Part shown: positions 45,801 through 51,699 of the stretch, one piece after another
Numbering within the stretch: position 1 is the stretch's first letter
Layout of the letters: each line of letters starts with the position of its first letter
Source of the DNA: Patescibacteria group bacterium
GTDB lineage: Bacteria > Patescibacteriota > Gracilibacteria > UBA1369
Length of the DNA stretch: 51,699 nucleotides
Direction: 5' to 3'
NCBI GenBank assembly: GCA_963169815.1
Contig: CAUJDC010000041.1
Coordinates: 1-51,699 of the forward strand
Program-made: the position numbers and the translations under genes
Notes under the pieces: generated by a model
Seen by the model: the letters and a program-made list of their open reading frames with translations, nothing else
The model's database searches: none
What the model was told of the DNA's origin: nothing

Positions 45801-46747
45801 TCTGGTGGGATTACTGGCAACACAGTCATAACCATCCATTCTGGATGAATGTCAGCTTTTAGGAGACTGCCAGCGAGTTTTAAACGCTTAATAATCTTTT
45901 TTTGCTTTTGACCACTAGATTTCTTTTGCTCAACTTCGAGCTGTTTGATTAATTCTGTTAAGTCGATGTTTTGGATGATTGTGCGGATAGCTTCAGCACC
46001 AATGGCAGCTTTGAAGATTTGACCAAATTTTGTAGAAAGCTCACGATATTCTAGTTCAGAGTAGATAGCTGTAATTTGAATGCCATCAAGTTGGTCTTTA
46101 GTTGATTTGTGCTGTGCATCTAGTTCATCAAGCCTCTGAGCATAGTCCTTTTCAATTTTAGACTTGTTGTCTTTGTTAGCGCTGACAGCTTTGCCCGCTT
46201 CTTCCTGAATCTTTTTGCGAAGATTTTTGTATTCGTTTTGAAGTTGTTCTTTTGCTTCATCCTTAGCCTTTTGATCGACTTCAGTGATGATGTAGGCAGC
46301 AAAATAAACTACTTGTTCAATTGCTTTGATAGGCAAGTCTAGTAAAAGACCAATTCTGGAAGGAGTAGAGCGGAGGAACCAGATGTGAGTTACTGGTACA
46401 GCCAATTTGATATGACCCATGCGTGAGCGACGTACAGAAGAGTGTGTTACTTCTACGCCACATTTTTCACAGATAATACCTTTGTAACGGATACGTTTGT
46501 ATTTTCCGCAATAACATTCCCAGTTTTTGGTTGGACCAAAAATCTTTTCACAGAAGAGACCATCTCTTTCTGGTTTTTGAGTACGATAATTGATTGTTTC
46601 TGGTTTCTTGATTTCACCGTAGGACCAGCCCAGAATTTCTTCTGGTGATGCTACTGAGACCGAAATTTTATCAAAGATATCCTTTGATTTGTTTCTGTCC
46701 TGAGCCTGATTTTGGTGGTTGTTGTGAACAGTTTGTTGTGAACTCAT
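42833..46747 (-). CDS. rpoC: RNA polymerase beta' subunit
   Basis: 1304 residues. N-terminal zinc site CYCG...CEKCG (C78, C80, C93, C96), catalytic NADFDGD (528-534) that binds the active-site Mg2+, and the second zinc site with [15 protein letters not shown] and CYG. The bridge helix/trigger loop region includes [14 protein letters not shown]. The protein is slightly shorter than E. coli (1407). It is separated from rpoB by ssb. Confidence 0.98.
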   Translation of the reverse strand: MSSQQTVHNNHQNQAQDRNKSKDIFDKISVSVASPEEILGWSYGEIKKPETINYRTQKPERDGLFCEKIFGPTKNWECYCGKYKRIRYKGIICEKCGVEVTHSSVRRSRMGHIKLAVPVTHIWFLRSTPSRIGLLLDLPIKAIEQVVYFAAYIITEVDQKAKDEAKEQLQNEYKNLRKKIQEEAGKAVSANKDNKSKIEKDYAQRLDELDAQHKSTKDQLDGIQITAIYSELEYRELSTKFGQIFKAAIGAEAIRTIIQNIDLTELIKQLEVEQKKSSGQKQKKIIKRLKLAGSLLKADIHPEWMVMTVLPVIPPDLRPMVQLDGGRFAASDLNDLYRRVINRNNRLKRLMSIGAPEVISRNEKRMLQEAVDTLLNNSARAGKTVFNSGDKRKLRSLSDMLKGKQGRFRQNLLGKRVDYSGRSVIVVGPWLKLDQCGLPKQMALELFKPFVIGRLIRDGLAHNIKSSEKLIQSGERAVWDILEEVTRDRYVLLNRAPTLHRLGIQAFKPVLVEGKAIQIHPMVCTAFNADFDGDQMAVHVPLSRPAQEEAKMLMASNRNLLKPSAGEPIVTPVQDMVLGCYYLTKETPGKPGEGSTYADINEAIMAWRQTYLHLQAKIKIRFRGKIEETTLGRAIFNSYLPAELGYYNVTFGKKQLGNLLNDAFLLCGAAKVAEIVDHMKKIGFEFATYSGLSIGASDMIIPDAKDGIIDEGSTQIKQINTLFQSGLITDNERYVQTIRTWNKAKNDISKVMIDGIDPENDLHYMINSGARGNWGQITQLCGMKGLVANPSGKTIELPIKSNLKEGFTILEYFIATHGGRKGKSDTALKTAEAGHLTRRLVDSVQDIIIKELDCGSTHAHLVTKAESDRIGEKLENRIFGRTLASTLVNPKTGEIIGERNTEIDRPVLKQIEEGGVTEVNVRSVMTCKTRGGICILCYGRDLGTNKSVDLGTAVGIIAAQSIGEPGTQLTMRTFHMGGVASEEGDITQGLTRVEELFEARAPKSPAVMSELDGIAQIITKGQQTEIIVTTEEPVERDYILGGDLEATVKKGDHVKEKEVIARSAGSKAVLRSEFNGKIVEVNTNHVRVRSNDNITITYKIPFGKIIKIKHKEKVMKGQNLTSGHLNLRDLIDLTDVYTAQKYIVSEVQSIYASQGQTINDKHIEIIARQMLSKVRILEPGDTALLPGEVMDILDVDFTNAQTEKDNKKIATFERLLLGLTRVSLHTDSWLSAASFQETIRVLVEASTTARIDNLAGLKENVIIGKLIPAGETFRRRLHEENNTKPEVTVDPYEEAEKNKFYPVI

Positions 46748-46792
46748 CGTGTGCTTTAGGTTAATTGTTTAAAGCCAAATGTTTATTGGTAG

Positions 46793-47224
46793 TTAGAGAC
46801 CTAGGCTGGCGTTGATGTCAGCATTGCAAGGAGGTGGTAGGTCGTCGGATCCTTCGCATGGTATGTATTCTTCTTCGCTTGAGTGCGTAACAGTATCCTT
46901 GCGATCTAGTATGATCAAATCCTGGATAACGATTTCTGTCTTATACTTTTTGATGTTCTCATGTTCCCAGCAGCGGGTTTTTAAGTATCCTTCAACGTAA
47001 ATCAATTTGCTTTTACGGAGATGGGAGTGACAGATCTCGGCCAGTTTGGCCCAAGCGACCAAATCGTGATACTCGGTGAGAGAGTGCTTCTGATTATCTC
47101 GGCTGATCCATTCACGGTTAGTAGCTATTGAGAAGGTGCAGACTGCCTGACCACTAGGAGTTTGGCGTAGTTCTGGATCTCTAGTGAGGTTGCCGACCAA
47201 GATAACTTTGTTGACGCTTCTCAT
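46793..47224 (-). CDS. ssb: Single-stranded DNA-binding protein
   Basis: 143 residues. OB-fold signature NKVILVGNLTRDPELRQTPSGQAVCTFSIATNREW (condensed here), then a Trp-containing strand VAWAKLAEICHSHLRKSKLIYVEGYL, and RCWEHENIKKYKTEIVIQDLIIL. The C-terminus (about 115-143) is short and moderately acidic but ends NASLGL, not the usual DDDIPF that recruits partner proteins. It lies between rpoB (26-bp gap) and rpoC (45-bp gap), an unusual position, with no internal promoter visible. Confidence 0.93.
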   Translation of the reverse strand: MRSVNKVILVGNLTRDPELRQTPSGQAVCTFSIATNREWISRDNQKHSLTEYHDLVAWAKLAEICHSHLRKSKLIYVEGYLKTRCWEHENIKKYKTEIVIQDLIILDRKDTVTHSSEEEYIPCEGSDDLPPPCNADINASLGL

Positions 47225-47250
47225 GGGTAAGAAGGTTAAAGACTAGTTGT

Positions 47251-50200
47251 TTACTTATCTTCGATGTCAATGTCTTCTAAATCTTCGGGATCTTCTTCCA
47301 TAGCTTTTAACTCTTCTTCAGGTGCATCTTCGATATCATCGAAGTTTATTTCAGCGTCCATTTTGGCGAAATCTTCGAGATCTGCTGGATCGCCGCCTTC
47401 TTTAATTTCTTCAACTTCAGTTGATTCCATTTCATCGTCTGATACTACGTCCATGCCAGAAACATGTTTTTCAATATCGGCAGTTTCTGTACCTTCAGCA
47501 GCGATTTTGCTAGTGATTTCTGCTTGTAAAGCAAGTTCTGCTTTGGCCGCATCGTCTAGTTCAGGAACTACTTCGAGTTCTGGATTTCCTTCGTATTCAT
47601 CTTCCGCAGCTTGTTCACTGTTTTCGAATTTAACTGATAGACCAAGTGATTGTAATTCACGTACCAATACGTTGAATGATTCTGGAGTCTTTGGTCTCTT
47701 GATTGGTTCGTCTTTAACGATTGATTCGTATGCTTTAGCGCGGCCGAAAATATCGTCGGATTTAATAGTAAGCATTTCTTGAAGCGTATGAGCAGCACCG
47801 TAAGCTTCAAGTGCCCAAACTTCCATTTCTCCGAATCTCTGACCACCATGCTGAGCTTTACCTCCGAGTGGTTGTTGAGTGACGAGAGAGTATGGACCTA
47901 CAGAACGGGCGTGAATCTTGTCTTCAACCAAGTGAGATAATTTGAGAATGTAGGCGATACCTACAGTTGTTTTGTGATCAAATGGTTCGCCAGTTTGTCC
48001 ATCAAATAACTGAATTTTACCATCTTCTGGGAGATCAGCTTGCTTGAGGAGATCATGAATTTGTTCAGTCTTAATACCGTTGAGGGCTGGAGTGGCTACA
48101 GTTATCCCGAGTTTAGAAGCGGCCCAACCAATATGTACTTCGAGAATCTGACCGATGTTCATACGAGAAGATACGCCGAGTGGATTCAAGATAATGTCGA
48201 TTGGTGTACCATCTTCGAGGAATGGCATGTTTTCTTGAGGAACAATCACTGAGATAACACCCTTATTACCGTGGCGTCCGGCAACTTTATCACCAACTGA
48301 TACTTTTCTAGTTTGTGCTACATTTACTTTAATTTGTTGATTTACACCTGTAGCGAGTTCATCACCGTTAGCACGAGTGAAGATTTGAACTCCTACGACT
48401 TTTCCACCTTCACCACCTGGGAGGCGGAGAGAGGTGTCTTTTACGTCACGGGCTTTGTCACCGAAGATAGCGCGGAGAAGTCTTTCTTCTGCAGAGAGTT
48501 CGGTTTCACCCTTTGGAGTAATTTTACCTACGAGGATATCGCCTTCACGAACTGATGCACCGATGCGAACGATACCGTTTTCATCGAGATCTTTTAATCT
48601 GGCTTCACCTACGTTTGGAATATCGCGAGTAATAATTTCAGGTCCGAGTTTAGTGTCGCGTACGTCGATAGTGAATGTTTCAATATGTACTGAATCGAAG
48701 TAACCATCTTTAACGATGCGATCAGAAACGATTACGGCATCTTCAAAGTTGTAACCTCTCCAAGCCATGTAGGCTACGAGTACATTGCGTCCGAGAGCCA
48801 ATTCACCATTTTCGATAGCTGGACCATCAGAGAGAACATCACCACGGCTTACTCTTTGGCCCTTGCTGACACGAGCACGATGGTGGATACAAGTAGATTG
48901 GTTAGATCTTTCGTAAGTGTTTAATTTATAAATAGATTTCTTGCCATTATCGTAGATAATCACGATTTGATCCGCATCTACATAAGAAACTGTACCATTG
49001 TCTTCAGCCAGATTAACCTGACCTGAACTTTTTGCTACCATTTCTTCCATACCTGTACCTACAACTGGGGACTGTGGTTTGATTAGAGATACGGCCTGAC
49101 GTTGCATGTTTGAACCCATTGAGGCACGAGTGTTGTCATCATGTTCCAAGAATGGAATAAGGGCAGTTGTTTCGGAGATAATCTGTTTTGGAGAAATATC
49201 CATATGAGTGATATTTTTGGCAGGTACCAATTCTGGTTCGCCAAACTGTCTTCCGGAAACAAGTGAGTCACTGATTTGACTTTCTTCATCAAGTTTTGTA
49301 TTGGCCTGAGCGATTACTTTGTCAGCATCTTCATCTGCTGAATAATAACGTACATCGTCTGTAGCATGTTTGAATACTTTGATTGATTCAAAGCCAAGTT
49401 TCTTGATTTTTTCAATTTCTTTTTCATTCAAAACTGTTTCTTTGGCAATTAATACTTTGCCAGTTTTGGGATCGAGAAGATCTGAACGAAGTTTTTTACC
49501 TGCCAATTTCTTGGCATCTTTTACTGAAATAGTTTCATTCATTGTACGATAAGGAGTTTCGATGAAACCATACTTGTTAACACGAGCATAAGTAGCGAGA
49601 TGTACTACGAGACCGATGTTTGGACCTTCTGGAGTGGCAATTGGACAGATACGACCATAGTGTGATGGATGCACGTCACGAACATCGAATGACGCTCTTT
49701 CACGAGTCAAACCACCTGGGCCCATAGCTGAGAGACGACGTTTGTGAGCCAATTCAGCGAGTGGATTAGTTTGATCCATGAACTGTGAAAGCTGTGAGCT
49801 AGCATAGAATTCACGGAGAGCTGCAGTAATTGGGCGAGAGTTGATTAACTGAGTTGGAGTAACTGTCTCCAAATCCATTACAGTCATACGATCCTTGGCG
49901 ATACGGTCTGTACGGAGTAAACCAACACGGAATTTGTTCTGAACCAATTCACCAACGGCACGGATACGGCGGTTAGAAAGATGATCGATATCATCTTCTT
50001 TACCATCACCATTGTTTAAATTGATTAGATGCTTGAGGATACGAACCAAATCTTCAACCTGGAAAGTGTGATATTCCTTAGTGTTTGGAGTTTCAATATT
50101 GAAACGCTTGTTGAGTTTGTAGCGGGCAACTGGTCCCATGTCATATTTCTTGTAATCGAAGAACATGGATTGAATCAAAGCTTTGGCATTTTCAGGAGTA

Positions 50201-51363
50201 GCTAGATCGCCTGGGCGAATTTTCTTGTAAATATTTTGATATGCTTCATCAAGAGTCTTAGAACTGTCTTTATCAAGAGTATTGAGAATGAAGTCACGTT
50301 CTTTGATAGTGTCTTTGAAAATATCACGAATTTCTTGGTCAGTAGAGAAACCAAAAACACGAAGCAGGGAAGTTACAGGAATTTTTCTCTTACGGTCAAT
50401 TTTTACGCTGATAATGTCTTTCTTGTCAGTTTCAATTTCGAGCCAAGCACCACGTTTGGGAATAATTTTAGCGTTGAAAGCGTTTTGCATGCCGGCGTTC
50501 TTTGAGAAGAATACACCTGGTGAACGAACGATTTGAGAAACCACTACTCTTTCGATACCGTTTACAATGAAAGTACCTTTGGCAGTCATGAGTGGAATAG
50601 CACCAAGATAAACATCCTGTTCTTTAATTTCACCACTTTCTTTGTTTACTAATTGTACATGTACCTTGAGTGGAGCTTCATAGGTAAGGTTTTTTACCTT
50701 ACAAGTTTCTGGGTCGTATTTTGGCTCGTCAATAATATGATCAAGTAATTGTAACTCCAATTTTTTCCCTGAAAAATCAGTAATTGGAGAGATTTCATCT
50801 AATAATTCACGAATACCTTGATCGAGGAACCAGCGATATGAATCGAGCTGAACTTCAATCAAGTTTGGTAAAACAATATTTTTATCGATACGATCGTTAA
50901 AGTATTTGCGCTTAGAAGACTCCTTCATAACGATATTTTCCATCGGGAGGAGTTTGTAAACTTCTTCAGCCATATTGAAAGCTTTGCTTTTAACAGTAGC
51001 TTTAACTGATTTAGCAGGGGCTTTTGGAGCCTCTTTAGCAGCTGGTTTTGATTTGGCTACTGGAGCGACTTTAGCTTTCGGATCTGGCCGACTACCAGAG
51101 GTGTCGCTATTTTGTGTTGCGGCTTTAGCAGTAGTTTTTTTAACTGGCTTAGCGGCTTTTGGCGCGATTTTCTTTGCAGGCTTAGTAACTTTTTTAGGAG
51201 CTGCTTTAATTTTTGCCTTTGGCTTGCTAACCACTTTTTTCACTACTTTTTTGGCAGCTTTAGAGACAACCGGCTTTTTGGCTGGTTTGCTTTTTTTGGC
51301 TGACTTGGAAATAGTTTTTTTGGCTGCTGGCTTCTTGGCTTTGGAAAGTTTTTTCTTCGGCAT
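47251..51363 (-). CDS. rpoB: RNA polymerase beta subunit with basic N-terminal and acidic C-terminal extensions
   Basis: 1370 residues. The catalytic core is normal: the rif region (QLSQFMDQTNPLAELAHKRR, RRLSAMGPGGLTRERASFD), HPSHYGRICPIATPEGPNIG, GYNFEDAVIVSDRI and SVGDKVAGRHGNKGVIS. Rifampicin-contact residues (Asp, His and Ser of the 516/526/531 set) are the sensitive type. The first 130 residues are 43 Lys plus Ala/Pro/Val/Thr repeats, and the last 119 residues have 47 Asp/Glu. An internal ATG at 50973 (MAEEVYK) is an alternative start that would drop the basic extension. Confidence 0.97.
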   Translation of the reverse strand: MPKKKLSKAKKPAAKKTISKSAKKSKPAKKPVVSKAAKKVVKKVVSKPKAKIKAAPKKVTKPAKKIAPKAAKPVKKTTAKAATQNSDTSGSRPDPKAKVAPVAKSKPAAKEAPKAPAKSVKATVKSKAFNMAEEVYKLLPMENIVMKESSKRKYFNDRIDKNIVLPNLIEVQLDSYRWFLDQGIRELLDEISPITDFSGKKLELQLLDHIIDEPKYDPETCKVKNLTYEAPLKVHVQLVNKESGEIKEQDVYLGAIPLMTAKGTFIVNGIERVVVSQIVRSPGVFFSKNAGMQNAFNAKIIPKRGAWLEIETDKKDIISVKIDRKRKIPVTSLLRVFGFSTDQEIRDIFKDTIKERDFILNTLDKDSSKTLDEAYQNIYKKIRPGDLATPENAKALIQSMFFDYKKYDMGPVARYKLNKRFNIETPNTKEYHTFQVEDLVRILKHLINLNNGDGKEDDIDHLSNRRIRAVGELVQNKFRVGLLRTDRIAKDRMTVMDLETVTPTQLINSRPITAALREFYASSQLSQFMDQTNPLAELAHKRRLSAMGPGGLTRERASFDVRDVHPSHYGRICPIATPEGPNIGLVVHLATYARVNKYGFIETPYRTMNETISVKDAKKLAGKKLRSDLLDPKTGKVLIAKETVLNEKEIEKIKKLGFESIKVFKHATDDVRYYSADEDADKVIAQANTKLDEESQISDSLVSGRQFGEPELVPAKNITHMDISPKQIISETTALIPFLEHDDNTRASMGSNMQRQAVSLIKPQSPVVGTGMEEMVAKSSGQVNLAEDNGTVSYVDADQIVIIYDNGKKSIYKLNTYERSNQSTCIHHRARVSKGQRVSRGDVLSDGPAIENGELALGRNVLVAYMAWRGYNFEDAVIVSDRIVKDGYFDSVHIETFTIDVRDTKLGPEIITRDIPNVGEARLKDLDENGIVRIGASVREGDILVGKITPKGETELSAEERLLRAIFGDKARDVKDTSLRLPGGEGGKVVGVQIFTRANGDELATGVNQQIKVNVAQTRKVSVGDKVAGRHGNKGVISVIVPQENMPFLEDGTPIDIILNPLGVSSRMNIGQILEVHIGWAASKLGITVATPALNGIKTEQIHDLLKQADLPEDGKIQLFDGQTGEPFDHKTTVGIAYILKLSHLVEDKIHARSVGPYSLVTQQPLGGKAQHGGQRFGEMEVWALEAYGAAHTLQEMLTIKSDDIFGRAKAYESIVKDEPIKRPKTPESFNVLVRELQSLGLSVKFENSEQAAEDEYEGNPELEVVPELDDAAKAELALQAEITSKIAAEGTETADIEKHVSGMDVVSDDEMESTEVEEIKEGGDPADLEDFAKMDAEINFDDIEDAPEEELKAMEEDPEDLEDIDIEDK

Positions 51364-51396
51364 GGGCTTGTATAATAGTTGTTATATACAGTAGTA

Positions 51397-51485
51397 ACCT
51401 TTGTATTAATCAAAGGTCTGCTATCGTCCACAACACAATCGTGAGCTAATAGATGGCTCATAAATGCGGCAATGATCAGTTGCCT
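51397..51485 (-). promoter_or_regulatory. Structured 5' leader of rpoB
   Basis: Three consecutive hairpins on the minus strand: GGCAA/TTGCC (51468-51472 with 51481-51485), TGAGC/GCTCA (51442-51446 with 51456-51460), and ACCTTTG/CAAAGGT (51397-51403 with 51411-51417). They lie between the predicted start near 51533 and the rpoB ATG. No T-run follows them, so they are not simple terminators. Confidence 0.45.
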
Positions 51486-51539
51486 TATTTACTTTATTTG
51501 AACCTGTTCTAAATAGCTTTATTGACAGCCTTAGCGCCA

Positions 51540-51567
51540 GTATAGGCAGAACTCGAGCAATGTCAAA
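51540..51567 (-). promoter_or_regulatory. Promoter of the rpoB-ssb-rpoC-rpsL-rpsG operon
   Basis: Minus strand consensus TTGACA (51562-51567) and TATACT (51540-51545), spaced by 16 bp. It gives a leader of about 170 nt. Confidence 0.72.
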
Positions 51568-51612
51568 GATTTAATAAAATTCACTTCCTTTGAGTTGAAA
51601 AATGTGGTCTAG

Positions 51613-51699
51613 TTATTTACTGAGTAAGGGGAGTGGATCGAGTTTAGCGGCTTTTTGTGCGGGTAAATAACTAAAAAGTAAGGCGGTTAAAAGCGCCAC
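51613..51699 (-). CDS. C-terminus of a MacB/FtsX-like ABC transporter permease (partial)
   Basis: A 28-residue C-terminal fragment, open to the right edge. It reads as a last membrane helix (VALLTALLFSYLPAQ) followed by KAAKLDPL, matching the end of MacB/FtsX-family permeases (the Y-P-A-x-x-A-A-K-L-D-P motif). Most of the gene lies outside the window. Family assignment rests on that motif only. Confidence 0.65.
   Translation of the reverse strand: MALLTALLFSYLPAQKAAKLDPLPLLSK

Noticed and set aside
47264-47782. 172-codon Ser-rich plus-strand open frame
   Set aside because: It is antisense to the acidic RpoB tail; the serine bias is what reversed GAA/GAT codons give. No promoter or start context.
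50975-51394. 139-codon Ala/Leu/Phe-rich plus-strand open frame
   Set aside because: It is antisense to the Lys-rich RpoB arm; AAA/AAG reversed give Phe/Leu. It looks like a membrane protein only by composition.
51522-51527. TTGACA on the plus strand in the rpoB upstream region
   Set aside because: No acceptable -10 at 15-19 bp; the convincing promoter there is on the minus strand.
1-51699. CRISPR arrays, tRNA or rRNA genes, insertion sequences, prophage
   Set aside because: I saw no direct-repeat array, cloverleaf, rRNA signature, transposase or phage gene in reading the window, and gene packing leaves little room for them.

Overview
The window looks like a chromosomal segment of a Candidate Phyla Radiation (Patescibacteria) bacterium. 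It is AT-rich and compact, with short or overlapping gene junctions and the standard code (TGA acts as a stop). The ribosomal gene order is complete except that rpmD (uL30) is missing between rpsE and rplO, a known CPR hallmark. Start regions almost never carry a Shine-Dalgarno sequence. The exact phylum cannot be fixed from sequence reading alone.

Layout. (1) 1-20.4 kb is mixed housekeeping and envelope genes: a partial unknown gene; a LemA / DUF2207 membrane pair with an anchored unknown protein; an exonuclease-DinG helicase; a small unknown plus-strand gene with a possible frame break; a surface operon (a 51-aa ORF, a 419-aa protein of unknown function, and a DUF3352 protein with three SLH domains); a divergent hexokinase of the eukaryotic type; an HrpA-like DEAH helicase; and a tightly packed trmD, Ca2+-ATPase, DUF167, rsmA cluster. 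(2) 20.7-40.8 kb, minus strand, is one very long translation superoperon: fusA, tuf, the S10, spc and alpha gene blocks with secY, adk, map, infA and rpmJ, then rplQ, rplM and rpsI. It starts at a near-consensus promoter upstream of fusA, appears to have internal promoters at tuf, rplP and infA, and ends at a clear terminator after rpsI. (3) 41.0-41.8 kb, plus strand, is a secreted or anchored Pro/Gly-rich protein inserted between the two halves of the str region. (4) 41.8-51.4 kb, minus strand, is rpoB, ssb, rpoC, rpsL, rpsG, with a consensus promoter and a hairpin-rich leader before rpoB and a terminator after rpsG. The last 87 bases encode the C-terminus of a MacB/FtsX-like ABC permease.

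Most of the window is core transcription and translation machinery, and its identities are secure. The points most worth a second look are: an RpoB with a roughly 130-residue Lys-rich N-terminal extension and a roughly 119-residue acidic C-terminal tail; ssb placed between rpoB and rpoC; G-poor, SD-less leaders across the ribosomal operons; a map gene whose conserved N-terminus extends upstream of any canonical start codon; a eukaryotic-type hexokinase homologue; and the uncharacterised surface operon. I found no CRISPR array, rRNA, tRNA, insertion sequence or prophage.
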